64,000 nt of DNA from Volucribacter amazonae (GTDB lineage: Bacteria > Pseudomonadota > Gammaproteobacteria > Enterobacterales > Pasteurellaceae): positions 496,001-560,000 of the forward strand of contig NZ_LWID01000001.1 of NCBI RefSeq assembly GCF_029783845.1, read 5' to 3'. A program made the position numbers and the translations under genes. Each line of letters opens with the position of its first letter. Positions within the stretch are counted from its first letter, which is position 1. This document shows positions 47,908 to 57,114 of this stretch, in pieces. The notes under the pieces were generated by a model. The model made no database searches, was not told the DNA's origin, and worked only from the letters and a program-made list of their open reading frames with translations.

Positions 47908-48225
47908 ATGGACGCACCTGAAATATTAACCATAAGAGAAGCTGCAAAATATTTAAACTATTCCTATAACACGATTTATAACAAACGTGAAAAATGGGGA
48001 TTTTTTAAAATGGAAGGCTGTAAAGGATGGAGAATTAAAAAATCGGATCTTGATTTAATGATCCAAACAGCACAAAATACAAGCCGACTAGGTGTTTGGG
48101 TCGGCGATAAGGAGAAAACATGCCGATCAGGAAAGACAAAAAAAGTGGAATATGGCAAATTGATTTCGCCACACCAAACGGGCAACGAATTCGTTGCTCT
48201 TCTCACACAAGTGAAAAAAAATTAG
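47908..48225 (+). CDS. xis: Excisionase-like HTH protein
   Basis: A 105-residue protein with a MerR-like winged helix (ILTIREAAKYLNYSYNTIYN, KREKWGFFKMEGCKGWRIKK), typical of excisionases and AlpA-like factors. Its 3' end overlaps the integrase gene by 106 bases in another frame, as lambda xis overlaps int. It would bend attachment DNA for excision. Confidence 0.85.
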   Translation: MDAPEILTIREAAKYLNYSYNTIYNKREKWGFFKMEGCKGWRIKKSDLDLMIQTAQNTSRLGVWVGDKEKTCRSGKTKKVEYGKLISPHQTGNEFVALLTQVKKN

Positions 48226-49214
48226 CCCAAGAATTACACGACAAACTCAAACATGAGGCTTGGTTACAGTGTAAATTAAACAAAAAGCCTGATAAAACCG
48301 TTGAAGATGCTCTAATTTTATTTCTCAAAGAAGCCTTACATCAGAGAGATAAAGATACTAAAGCTCGACACGCAGAATATTGGCAGGCTGCAATAGGGCA
48401 TAAATCCTTAAGCTCTTTAACAAGTGAAGATATTGTAAACAATCTGCCCACTCACAAAACGAGTACAGGTAACGAATTGTCCCCATCAACGCAAAATCGT
48501 TATCGTACCTCAATTATGCGAGCCTTAAATTTGGCTAAACAAGCCGGTTGGGTTGATTCAATTCCCTATGTTAAGAAAAATGATGAACCTAAAAAACGAG
48601 TACGTTGGCTAACACATTATGAAGCAGATACATTACTCGATAATTTAAGTTTATCTTGGATGAAAGACGTCTGCTCTTTTGCCCTTATGACTGGCGCAAG
48701 AATGACAGAAATCTTAACCCTGACTTGGGATAAAATTGATTTTATAAGAAGTATCGCTATTGTAACGAGCGATATTGCCAAATCAGGGCGAGCAAGGGCA
48801 TTGCCTTTAAGCCACGAAGCAATCAATTTCTTAAGGCAAAAAGAAACGAAGAAAATCTCAAATTACATTTTTCATCGGGGAAAAGGAAAATTAATTACGG
48901 ATATTGATAGGGAGGATTTTAAGCGGGCTTTGAATAAGTCCAATATAACCAATTTTCGTTTTCATGATTTAAGGCATACCTGGGCAAGTTGGCATGTTCA
49001 AAACGGCACGCCGCTAATGGTTTTAAAAGAACTTGGTGGCTGGGAAACCTTAGAAATGGTGCAGAAATATGCCCATTTAAACGCAGAGCATTTATTGAAC
49101 TACGCAAATCAAGTCAAGTTTTCGTCAAAGTCTATTTTTGACAGCTCAAAAATGCAAGCAGAAAACGAAAATTTATTCGATCTGCCAGAAAATAAAAAAG
49201 CCGTAAGTTATTGA
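48120..49214 (+). CDS. int: Tyrosine integrase
   Basis: A 364-residue phage integrase. N-terminal arm-binding part (GIWQIDFATPNGQRIRCSSH), core-binding SAM-like domain (about 60-160) and catalytic domain with Arg in TGARMTEILTLTWD, His-x-x-Arg in HDLRHTWASW, a further residue in GGWETLEM and the tyrosine in VQKYAHL. It starts inside xis and ends 38 bases from a tRNA-Ser gene, the presumed attachment site. Confidence 0.95.
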   Translation: MPIRKDKKSGIWQIDFATPNGQRIRCSSHTSEKKLAQELHDKLKHEAWLQCKLNKKPDKTVEDALILFLKEALHQRDKDTKARHAEYWQAAIGHKSLSSLTSEDIVNNLPTHKTSTGNELSPSTQNRYRTSIMRALNLAKQAGWVDSIPYVKKNDEPKKRVRWLTHYEADTLLDNLSLSWMKDVCSFALMTGARMTEILTLTWDKIDFIRSIAIVTSDIAKSGRARALPLSHEAINFLRQKETKKISNYIFHRGKGKLITDIDREDFKRALNKSNITNFRFHDLRHTWASWHVQNGTPLMVLKELGGWETLEMVQKYAHLNAEHLLNYANQVKFSSKSIFDSSKMQAENENLFDLPENKKAVSY

Positions 49215-49251
49215 TTTGAAAGCTCTTTACTTACGACTTAATATAACTTGA

Positions 49252-49341
49252 TGGCGGAGGAAGTGAGATTCGAACTCACGGAGGGCGTAAACCCTCGCCG
49301 GTTTTCAAGACCGGTGCCTTCAACCACTCGACCATTCCTCC
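49252..49341 (-). tRNA. tRNA-Ser(UGA), prophage attachment site
   Basis: A 90-base tRNA with encoded CCA. The acceptor arms GGAGGAA and TTCCTCC pair, the anticodon loop reads CTTGAAA with anticodon TGA, and a long variable arm marks it as a serine tRNA. The 3' end faces int, so integration restores the tRNA end. The other attachment repeat would lie beyond position 1. Confidence 0.96.
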
Positions 49342-49539
49342 GTCGTTTTGACGGAGCGAAATATAATATAGTTTTTTTATTGAGTAAATGAAAATCTTTG
49401 TTTTTATGGTTCAAAAGCTGATTATTTGTTCACTTTGCTTTAGTTTAATACAAATTTTGTTATGAATATTGACTTTTCAGGGCTGAAACATTACCTTTAA
49501 CCATTATTACATCTCATTCACAATTCTAAGGAGAATTTT

Positions 49540-50202
49540 ATGCAACCTCGTATTGTTGTTGATAGTCGTGAACAATCAACCTCATTACTTAGTACACATA
49601 AAGTGCTACGTAATACTTACTTTTTATTAGCCTTGGCATTAAGTTTTTCTGCATTAATGGCTTTTGTTTCTATGAGCTTTAACCTACCTCGTCCGGGGAT
49701 TATTGTTATGTTAGTAGGGTTTTATGGCTTATTATTTTTAACCTATTCACTTGCCAATAGTGCTTTAGGTATTTTAGCAACATTTGCCTTTACTGGCTTT
49801 TTAGGTTATAGCTTAGGGCCTATTCTCAATGCTTATATTAGCTATGGTGCAGGTGATATTGTTTTCTTAGCATTAGCGGGGACTGCCATTGTCTTTTTTG
49901 CTTGTTCAGCCTATGTTTTGACCACTAAAAAAGATATGTCGTTTATGTCTGGTATGTTATTTGCATTATTCATCGTGTTAGTCGTTGGTGTCATTGCAAG
50001 TTTCTTCCTAAATATCCCTGGTTTACAAGTGGCTATTAGTGCATTATTCGTCATTTTTTCAGCAGGTATGATTTTATTTGAAACAAGTAATATTATCCAT
50101 GGCGGAGAAACTAATTATATTCGAGCCACAGTGAGTATTTTTGTTTCACTTTATAACCTATTTATTAGTTTATTAAACTTATTGTCGTTAAACCGTGATT
50201 AA
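49540..50202 (+). CDS. yccA: BAX inhibitor-1 family membrane protein YccA
   Basis: A 220-residue inner membrane protein with seven hydrophobic helices, related to the YccA modulator of the FtsH protease. It begins MQPRIVVDSREQSTSLLSTH and ends with LYNLFISLLNLLSLNRD; the family tail is usually followed by the TusE gene, as here. It carries an AAGGAG site. Location next to a serine tRNA parallels E. coli serT-yccA. It probably opposes FtsH degradation of membrane complexes. Confidence 0.93.
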   Translation: MQPRIVVDSREQSTSLLSTHKVLRNTYFLLALALSFSALMAFVSMSFNLPRPGIIVMLVGFYGLLFLTYSLANSALGILATFAFTGFLGYSLGPILNAYISYGAGDIVFLALAGTAIVFFACSAYVLTTKKDMSFMSGMLFALFIVLVVGVIASFFLNIPGLQVAISALFVIFSAGMILFETSNIIHGGETNYIRATVSIFVSLYNLFISLLNLLSLNRD

Positions 50203-50220
50203 GGACATTTTATCAAGATT

Positions 50221-50243
50221 AAAGCCCCTTTAATTGGGGCTTT
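50221..50243 (+). terminator. Terminator after yccA
   Basis: AAAGCCCC pairs with GGGGCTTT around TTTAATT, followed by CCATTTTT on the plus strand. Confidence 0.75.
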
Positions 50244-50268
50244 CCATTTTTATATAAGAGGAAAAATA

Positions 50269-50598
50269 ATGCTTAAACTTAACGGTGTTATTATTGAGAC
50301 TGATCCTAATGGTTATTTAATGGATCTTAACCAATGGTCGCCGGCTGTGGCTGAGCTTATTGCACAGCAAGAACAAATTACACTCAGTGAAGCACATTGG
50401 GAAGTTATTTATTTTGTCCGTCATTTTTATCAAGAATACAAAACCTCTCCTGCGATTAGAATGCTGGTAAAAGCAATGAGTCAAAAACTAGGCGAAGAAA
50501 AAGGCAATAGTCGTTATTTACAACGTTTATTTCCCGATGGTCCAGCCAAACAAGCGACTAAACTTGCTGGATTACCTAAGCCAGCCAAATGTTTATAA
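50269..50598 (+). CDS. tusE: Sulfurtransferase TusE (DsrC family)
   Basis: A 109-residue sulfur relay protein that passes persulfide sulfur from TusBCD to MnmA for 2-thiouridine in tRNA. Motifs: LMDLNQWSPAVAELIAQQEQ, ALHWEVIYFVRHFYQE-type region and the C-terminal GLPKPAKCL with the conserved last-but-one cysteine. AGAGGAAA precedes the ATG. Confidence 0.94.
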   Translation: MLKLNGVIIETDPNGYLMDLNQWSPAVAELIAQQEQITLSEAHWEVIYFVRHFYQEYKTSPAIRMLVKAMSQKLGEEKGNSRYLQRLFPDGPAKQATKLAGLPKPAKCL

Positions 50599-50608
50599 GC
50601 AACGAAGG

Positions 50609-50899
50609 TTAATATTTTATAGAAAATTGTGAATAAACTTGTTCCACCACTTGTCCTTGCTCTAACTCAAGGACAAGCTCTACTTTAGCTTGTTTAGGTC
50701 CTTGTTCTAACCATTGCTTAAATAAGGCAATATCTTCCTCACTCCCTTGTGCTAAGACCTGAACACTATTATCTTCCAAATTTTTTACCCAGCCAGTTAT
50801 CTGCATTTGTTTAGCTTGTTTCCAAGTAAAATAACGAAAACCGACACCCTGTACCTTGCCGTAAATGGCAAAATGTTTTGTGATTCGTTGATTTCCCAT
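50609..50899 (-). CDS. yccX: Acylphosphatase
   Basis: A 96-residue enzyme hydrolysing acyl phosphates. KVQGVGFRYFTWKQAKQMQI contains the phosphate loop with active Arg and downstream GWVKNLEDNSVQVLAQG the Asn. Convergent with tusE, as yccX and tusE lie together in E. coli. Confidence 0.94.
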   Translation of the reverse strand: MGNQRITKHFAIYGKVQGVGFRYFTWKQAKQMQITGWVKNLEDNSVQVLAQGSEEDIALFKQWLEQGPKQAKVELVLELEQGQVVEQVYSQFSIKY

Positions 50900-51071
50900 T
50901 AATTTATTCCTTTCACTGACATATTTTAATCATTTTACCTTGAAATAAAACAAGGCGTGTAACACCATTTTATTTAAAAGTAAAATCACTATATCAATAT
51001 TTATCCTCTCTCAATACATCATAAAGTGCGGTCTATTTTCTGAAAGTTTTCTTTTTTCTATTATTGTCATT

Positions 51072-51090
51072 GAAAATAATTATCATTACA
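51072..51090. promoter_or_regulatory. Fur box upstream of the metal transporter cluster
   Basis: GAAAATAATTATCATTACA matches the 19-base Fur consensus at 14 of 19 positions. It lies 64 bases before the ABC binding protein gene; the intergenic stretch (50900-51153) also holds an uptake signal near 51025. Confidence 0.78.
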
Positions 51091-51153
51091 ATATAATAAA
51101 AAGGCATTTTATTTGCTTATTTATAACTTTTTTATTCTAAATAAGGAGTCATT

Positions 51154-52269
51154 ATGTTATCAAAATTTAAACTATCATCTTACTTACTAAGTGCTATTAT
51201 CGCCACAATTTCTCCATATCTTTATGCTAAACCTGTACAAATTACCGACACAGCCAATAGACAAGTTACTGTTGATTTACCCGCCAAACGTGTTGTTCTC
51301 GGTTTTTATTACCAAGATTATATGGCAATAGGAGGCGAAAACGCTTTAGATAATGTCGTTGGTTTTTCTAAAGCCGTTTGGAGTGATTGGGCTCCACCAA
51401 GTTGGCAAGCCTTTAGCCAAGCAATTCCGAAATTAAATGAATTAGCGGATGTTGGTGAAGTTGAAGTAGGAACATTTTCCATTGAAAAAGTGATGTCATT
51501 AAATCCCGATCTGTTGATTTTGGCCGATTGGCAATACCAAGCTTTAGGCTCAGATTTAGATAAAATAGAAAAAGCTAATATCCCTATTGTCGTACTTGAT
51601 TATAATGCTCAAACTGTTGAAAAACATCTCCAATCTACTGAAATTTTGGGAAAACTTACTGGCCAAGAAGAAAAGGCTAAGCAGTTATCTAAAAATTATC
51701 AACAAATTGTTGATACTATTCAATCTAGAGTAAAACAAGCCAATTTACCTAAACCTAAAGTTTATGCTGAGTTTGGTAATAAAGGCCCAAGTGAACACAG
51801 TATTACTTTTGGGAAAAGTATGTGGGGAGCAATGATTGATCTAGTTGGAGGTGAAAATATTTCAGCATCATCTGTTGATTATTATGGCTCTATTAATCCT
51901 GAGCAAGTTCTTGCTGCTAAACCTGATGTCATTATTATTACAGGGCGAGAAACTGAATTGAAGAAAAATCCCGAAGCTATGGTATTAGGTTGGCAAATAG
52001 AACGACAAGATGCGGAAAAACGCCTAGCACAATTTGCTCATCGAGCAGGGTGGACAGATCTCCCTGCCATAAAAAATCAACATTTATATGGTGCCTACCA
52101 TGCAAATTCTCGTACATTGTCTGACGGAGCTTCATTACAGTTTATGGCAAAAGCCATTTATCCTGAACTCTTTACCGATTTAAATCCAGAACAAACCTAT
52201 TTGGACTTTTATCGTGATAATCTTCCCGTTATTCCACAAGGTACATTTTATATCCTAACGCAAGAATAA
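51154..52269 (+). CDS. Periplasmic binding protein for iron-siderophore type uptake
   Basis: A 371-residue solute-binding protein of the FhuD/FatB type. A signal peptide (SSYLLSAIIATISPYLYA) ends near residue 25 with no lipobox. The mature part has VTVDLPAKRVVLGFYYQDYM and SLNPDLLILADWQYQALGSD, typical of cluster A binding proteins. It starts a five- or six-gene cluster under a Fur box. The ligand could be ferric siderophore or another metal complex; it is not decided by sequence. Confidence 0.88.
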   Translation: MLSKFKLSSYLLSAIIATISPYLYAKPVQITDTANRQVTVDLPAKRVVLGFYYQDYMAIGGENALDNVVGFSKAVWSDWAPPSWQAFSQAIPKLNELADVGEVEVGTFSIEKVMSLNPDLLILADWQYQALGSDLDKIEKANIPIVVLDYNAQTVEKHLQSTEILGKLTGQEEKAKQLSKNYQQIVDTIQSRVKQANLPKPKVYAEFGNKGPSEHSITFGKSMWGAMIDLVGGENISASSVDYYGSINPEQVLAAKPDVIIITGRETELKKNPEAMVLGWQIERQDAEKRLAQFAHRAGWTDLPAIKNQHLYGAYHANSRTLSDGASLQFMAKAIYPELFTDLNPEQTYLDFYRDNLPVIPQGTFYILTQE

Positions 52270-52272
52270 CTT

Positions 52273-53310
52273 ATGACATCAACAACCGTTAATCAAATTA
52301 TCAAAAACCAACGTTTATTAGAACGTAAACGTTGGTTTGTGCTGTTTTCTTTCTTGATACTTTGTTTTTGTAGCCTTGTTTTTGATATTGTAACAGGCCC
52401 ATCAATGTTACCCATTAATGAAGTGATTAATGCTTTATTTCAATTAAAAGATGTGGATAAAATGACCCATATCATTGTTTTTGAATTGCGTTTACCCATG
52501 GCTCTTATGGCGTTGGTGGTAGGTGCTGCTCTTGGTGTTGGTGGGGCTGAAATACAAACGTTACTTAACAATCCTATGGCAAGTCCTTACACACTAGGAC
52601 TTGCCGCAGCAGCAGGATTAGGGGCATCATTGGTTATTGCTTTTGGGAGTTTTGGCTTGCCAACTACCTTTGCCGTTCCCTTAGGAGCATTTATCATGAC
52701 TATGTTTTCAGCGATGATTCTGTTTCTTTTTTCAGCCTCTCGCCGTTTTAATGCGGCAATGTTAGTATTAGTAGGAATCGCATTATTATTTCTATTCCAA
52801 TCATTATTATCACTGATTCAATATATTTCAGCCCCTGAAATTTCTCAGCAGATTTTATTTTGGCTTTTTGGCAGTTTGACCAAAGCAACTTGGGAAAATT
52901 TAACAGTAACTTTTGTTATTACAGGAATAGCTATTTTCTTACTTTCAAAAGATATGTGGAAACTTACTGCTTTACGCTTAGGTGAAGAAAGGGCAAAAAG
53001 TTTAGGCATTAACTTACAATTCTTACGCATAAAAACCTTGATCATTGTCGCTATTATGACGGCTACTGCAATCAGTTTTGTAGGGGTAATTGGTTTTATT
53101 GGCCTTGTTGCACCTCATGTTTCACGCCTATTATTAGGTGAAGATCAGCGTTTCTTTTTACCGGGCGCAATGTTAGTGGGAGCGGTTTTTCTTTCTATAT
53201 CTTCAGTGCTATCAAAAATCATTATACCTGGCGCTTTATTTCCAGTAGGAATCGTTACCTCTTTTGTTGGCGTTCCTTTTTTCTTTTGGATTATTTTGAC
53301 AAAACGTTAG
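52273..53310 (+). CDS. FecCD-family ABC permease
   Basis: A 345-residue permease with about nine membrane helices. FELRLPMALMALVVGAALGV and TLLNNPMASPYTLGLAAAAG are the signature N-terminal motifs of the BtuC/FecCD family, and GFIGLVAPHVSRLLLGEDQR the ATPase-contacting region. One permease gene only, so it works as a homodimer. Three bases after the binding protein gene. Confidence 0.93.
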   Translation: MTSTTVNQIIKNQRLLERKRWFVLFSFLILCFCSLVFDIVTGPSMLPINEVINALFQLKDVDKMTHIIVFELRLPMALMALVVGAALGVGGAEIQTLLNNPMASPYTLGLAAAAGLGASLVIAFGSFGLPTTFAVPLGAFIMTMFSAMILFLFSASRRFNAAMLVLVGIALLFLFQSLLSLIQYISAPEISQQILFWLFGSLTKATWENLTVTFVITGIAIFLLSKDMWKLTALRLGEERAKSLGINLQFLRIKTLIIVAIMTATAISFVGVIGFIGLVAPHVSRLLLGEDQRFFLPGAMLVGAVFLSISSVLSKIIIPGALFPVGIVTSFVGVPFFFWIILTKR

Positions 53311-53311
53311 T

Positions 53312-54082
53312 ATGTTACAGTTAGAAGATTTAACAATTTATCGTCATACACAAAAAATCGTAGAAAATTTACACCTTAATTTTGAACAAGGAAAAATTTA
53401 TACGATTTTAGGCCCTAATGGTGCTGGAAAATCTTCATTGCTTAAAGCAATCTTTGGAGAAATACCCTATCAAGGGAAAATAAGCTATCAACAACAATTT
53501 AACCAAGAATCTTTGTCAAAATGGCAAAAATCTATTGGCTATATGCCACAAGATTGCCTCGTTGATGCTTCATTGAATGCACTAGAAGTTATATTACTGG
53601 GACATATTGATAAATTAACCTTACATATCAGTGATGAACATCTCTCTGAGGTAATAACATTAATGCAAATGCTAGAAATTAGTCATCTAGCACATAGAGA
53701 TATTACTACCTTAAGTGGTGGACAACGACAATTGATTATGTTCGCTCAAGCACTGATCAAACAACCTAATATTTTATTATTAGATGAACCTGTGAGTGCT
53801 TTAGATATGCACCATCAATTAAATTTACTTGAAAAAGTACAACAATATACTAGAAAACATCAAATAATTACCATTATGATATTGCACGATTTAAACCTTG
53901 CCTCCCAATTTTCTGATAAGCTAATATTATTAGGCGAAGGGAAATTACAAGCGCAAGGTTTACCTAATGACGTCTTAAAACAAGACATCATTAGTCAACT
54001 CTATCATATTCATCTAGAAATATTGTTTGATAATGCAGGATTACCCGTTATTCGCCCATTAGCTAAAAAACCCTTGAATTAA
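53312..54082 (+). CDS. ABC transporter ATPase for metal-chelate uptake
   Basis: A 256-residue ATPase. Walker A GPNGAGKSSLLK, Q-loop MPQDC, signature LSGGQRQL, Walker B NILLLDEP and H-loop ILHDLNLASQF. It belongs to the FecE/FepC family and overlaps the permease region closely (1-base gap). Confidence 0.94.
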   Translation: MLQLEDLTIYRHTQKIVENLHLNFEQGKIYTILGPNGAGKSSLLKAIFGEIPYQGKISYQQQFNQESLSKWQKSIGYMPQDCLVDASLNALEVILLGHIDKLTLHISDEHLSEVITLMQMLEISHLAHRDITTLSGGQRQLIMFAQALIKQPNILLLDEPVSALDMHHQLNLLEKVQQYTRKHQIITIMILHDLNLASQFSDKLILLGEGKLQAQGLPNDVLKQDIISQLYHIHLEILFDNAGLPVIRPLAKKPLN

Positions 54083-54102
54083 ATAAACATAAGGAAAATT
54101 CT

Positions 54103-54537
54103 ATGAAAAAATCATTATCTATTCTTACCCTTTTATTCGCATTTTCTTCTGCAACATTTGCTAACCAACACCATGAAATACAAATGCTCGACTATGGTGA
54201 AGGTGGTAGTATGGTATTTGAGCCTGCTTATCTAAAAGCAAATGTAGGAGATACGGTAACCTTTAAGGCAACTCATAAAGGGCATTGGGTACAAAGTAAA
54301 ACATTGCCAGAAGGTGTTACTGAATTTCTTAGTGAAGACGGTCAAGACTTTACTATTACACTCAGTGAAGAAGGTATTTATGTCTACACTTGCCCGCCTC
54401 ATCGCATGGTCAATATGAATGGTGTCATTCAAGCAGGTAATCCCGTAAACCTTGAACAAGCAAAAGCAATGGTCTTTGAATTAGATAAACGATCTATGCA
54501 AAATAAAGGACGTTTAACAAAATATTTTTCTGAATAA
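54103..54537 (+). CDS. Pseudoazurin-like cupredoxin
   Basis: A 144-residue exported blue-copper protein. The signal peptide ends at TFANQ (residue 20). Copper ligands appear as His in KGHWVQS and Cys, His and Met in YTCPPHRMVNMNG. The C-terminal helical extension is as in pseudoazurins, electron carriers of periplasmic reductases. Here it lies between an iron-type ABC system and a multicopper oxidase, which suggests electron transfer to or from that oxidase. Confidence 0.9.
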   Translation: MKKSLSILTLLFAFSSATFANQHHEIQMLDYGEGGSMVFEPAYLKANVGDTVTFKATHKGHWVQSKTLPEGVTEFLSEDGQDFTITLSEEGIYVYTCPPHRMVNMNGVIQAGNPVNLEQAKAMVFELDKRSMQNKGRLTKYFSE

Positions 54538-54544
54538 TAAAAAA

Positions 54545-55369
54545 ATGCTTACCATTACAACCTGCCAACAATATCCTGAGCTCAGTGCTAATTTACAAGG
54601 ATTATGGCATTTACTGCGTCAACAAGTAAAAATAACCATTACGCCATGGCAAAATTTACCTATGACCGACTTTGTGTTACCGCTTTGTTGTTGGGATTAT
54701 TCTGAACAAGCTAATCAATTTATTTATTGGTTAAAGCAAGCACAAAAGGTAGGAACTGATTTCTTTAATCCAATTAGCTTATTACTTTGGAATTCACATA
54801 AAAACTATTTATGCGACCTTGCCAAAATGGGAAAAAACGTTATTCCTAGCCTAATTGTTCCCCCCAATAATACATTGATTAAACAAATTATGTGCCAACA
54901 ACATTGGCATACCGTTGTAATTAAGCCCACCATAGGTCAAAGTGGTAAAAATGTTATTTGTCTGACCCAGCAAGCGTTAAACACAATTAATTTATCACAT
55001 TATAAACAAGAGATTGTCTTACAACCTTTTATCCCAGAAATACAAACTTATGGTGAAACCAGTTTAATTTTCTTTAATGGGCAATATAGCCATGCAGTAA
55101 AACGACAACCTCGTCAAGGCGAATGGCGTGCAAATAGTGCTTATGGAGTACAAATAATTCCCATATCTCCTAAAAATAAAATTCAACAACAAGCCCAAAA
55201 TCTTATTAATCAATTACCTCAAATTCCGCTCTATGCCCGAATTGATGGAATAGTATTAGAAGAAAAATTGCTCATTAATGAATTAGAACTGATTGAACCC
55301 GCACTTTATCTTAATGAAGATAGCACTCAAACATTAGCAAGAGTATTGATAAACCATATCAAAAAATAA
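54545..55369 (+). CDS. ATP-grasp enzyme of unknown substrate
   Basis: A 274-residue cytoplasmic protein with an ATP-grasp core: VVIKPTIGQSGKNVICLTQ (the flexible glycine loop), LQPFIPEIQTYGETSLIFF and ARIDGIVLEEKLLINELELI with the metal-binding Glu and Asn. The N-terminal 100 residues are less typical. ATP-grasp enzymes make amide bonds, so this one could build or modify a small metallophore or peptide. It follows the cupredoxin gene by 7 bases. Confidence 0.85.
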   Translation: MLTITTCQQYPELSANLQGLWHLLRQQVKITITPWQNLPMTDFVLPLCCWDYSEQANQFIYWLKQAQKVGTDFFNPISLLLWNSHKNYLCDLAKMGKNVIPSLIVPPNNTLIKQIMCQQHWHTVVIKPTIGQSGKNVICLTQQALNTINLSHYKQEIVLQPFIPEIQTYGETSLIFFNGQYSHAVKRQPRQGEWRANSAYGVQIIPISPKNKIQQQAQNLINQLPQIPLYARIDGIVLEEKLLINELELIEPALYLNEDSTQTLARVLINHIKK

Positions 55370-55403
55370 AAATATCCACCAACAAAACCCTTAGGGAGGA
55401 GTC

Positions 55404-56927
55404 ATGAATCGCCGTCAATTTGTTCACTTTAGCTTATCAGCAACAGCTTTAGCTTTACTACCTCAGTTTAAAACTATGGCTTGTGATAAACATCATCTTC
55501 ATCATACAGCAATGTATGAGAATATTCCTATCGCTCCACCAACAGCATTACTTCCCGTTGAAGCCTTAGCCAACAATATGCCGTTAGCACCATTAACCTT
55601 GCTCACAAACGAATCAAAACAGGAAAATGTGTTTAAAGCTAAATTAGTAGTAAAACGGCATAATATTGAGCTAGTTAAAGGCAAACCTACCGAATTTTTT
55701 ACCTATAACGGCTATATACCAGGACAATTAATTATTGCGAATGAAGGGGATCGCATAGAACTTGAACTTCATAATCAGCTTGATGAACCTACCACTTTGC
55801 ATTGTCATGGTTTACCCGCCCCATCAGATCAAGACGGTAATCCTCAAGATCCCGTAGAACCCGGACAATCACGCATTTACCAATTTACTCTTCCTAAAGG
55901 TTGTGCTGGCACTTATTGGTACCACACTCATGCCCATGGATTAACTGCCAGTCAGGCTTATAAAGGATTAGCGGGTGCATTTATTGTTAAAGCCAAAGAT
56001 GATCCACTTTCCTTTTTACCTGAACAACATTGGCTCATTTCTGATTTACGCTTAGATAATAATGCTCAAATCCCAGGCAATGAAGTATTTGATTGGATTA
56101 ATGGACGAGAAGGACAATTTACCCTCATTAATGGTCAACGCCAACCGAAAATAACCTTAACAGGACAAGAACGTATCCGTATTTGGAATGCTTGTAGTGC
56201 CAAATATCTTCGCTTAGCCATACCTCATTGTGAGTTCATCGTGGTAGGAACTGATGGAGGGCTACTTGAGCAACCTCAATCACCAGTTAGCGAACTATTA
56301 CTCGCCCCAGCTGAGCGTTATGAAGTAATAGTAAAAATTCATCAAACAGGGCAAACTAACTTACAAAATCTGCCTTATAATCGAGGTAAAATGTTTGTTC
56401 CTTTTGAACCTATCACACAAACCTTAGCAAATATTGAATTAACCCCACAGCAAGAATTGGTAATACCAAATAAATTACGCCAAATTGATGATTTCGGTGC
56501 AATTACTGCCCAAAAAGAAGTTACCTTTGTGGAACGCCAACATCATCATATTGATTGGGAAAATTTATCTGAACAGGAAACGCAAGACATTTTAAAGAAT
56601 ATGTTTCTTGTAAATGGAAAAACTTATGATATGAATCGTGTAGATCTTGTCAGTAAGGTTAATGAGGTTGAAGAATGGTCTATCTTTAATATTTCTCATA
56701 TGGATCACCCATTCCATATCCATGGTACACAATTTATTGTGCTTGAACATATTTTTGAAGACAAATCTTATAAACCAGTCAAGGCATTAAAAGATACCGT
56801 TAATATACGACCCTACGAGCTAGTCAAAATAAAAATTGTACAACGTCAAAAAGGTCTTCGTATGTTCCATTGCCATATTCTCGAACATGAAAACCTAGGT
56901 ATGATGGCACAACTTAATGTTGTTTAA
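55404..56927 (+). CDS. Tat-exported multicopper oxidase
   Basis: A 507-residue CueO/SufI-type oxidase. The start MNRRQFVHFSLSATALALL is a twin-arginine signal. All copper motifs are present: HCHGLPAP, WYHTHAHGLTASQ, HPFHIHGTQF and MFHCHILEHENLGMM. The N-terminal linker is rich in His (DKHHLHHTAMYE). It could oxidise Cu(I) or Fe(II) in the periplasm and feed Fe(III) to the binding protein, with the cupredoxin as partner. GGGAGGAG precedes the ATG. Confidence 0.93.
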   Translation: MNRRQFVHFSLSATALALLPQFKTMACDKHHLHHTAMYENIPIAPPTALLPVEALANNMPLAPLTLLTNESKQENVFKAKLVVKRHNIELVKGKPTEFFTYNGYIPGQLIIANEGDRIELELHNQLDEPTTLHCHGLPAPSDQDGNPQDPVEPGQSRIYQFTLPKGCAGTYWYHTHAHGLTASQAYKGLAGAFIVKAKDDPLSFLPEQHWLISDLRLDNNAQIPGNEVFDWINGREGQFTLINGQRQPKITLTGQERIRIWNACSAKYLRLAIPHCEFIVVGTDGGLLEQPQSPVSELLLAPAERYEVIVKIHQTGQTNLQNLPYNRGKMFVPFEPITQTLANIELTPQQELVIPNKLRQIDDFGAITAQKEVTFVERQHHHIDWENLSEQETQDILKNMFLVNGKTYDMNRVDLVSKVNEVEEWSIFNISHMDHPFHIHGTQFIVLEHIFEDKSYKPVKALKDTVNIRPYELVKIKIVQRQKGLRMFHCHILEHENLGMMAQLNVV

Positions 56928-56933
56928 TAAACA

Positions 56934-56973
56934 AATTATTCTCCATAAAATTTCACGTTTATGGAGAATAATT
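56934..56973 (+). terminator. Long hairpin after the oxidase gene
   Basis: A perfect 16-bp stem (AATTATTCTCCATAAA with its complement) around ATTTCACG, 7 bases after the stop. No strong T run, so it may stabilise the transcript end or act with Rho. Confidence 0.65.
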
Positions 56974-57114
56974 GATTATATTATAAACAACTATACTCAA
57001 TTACTCATCTTTAATATTTCAATTTTAATTAATTTAGACTAGGATATAACACTGTACTCAACCAAAGTACCCTAACTTAATTATCATTGAATGATTGTAA
57101 CTTCAGGAGTCGAC

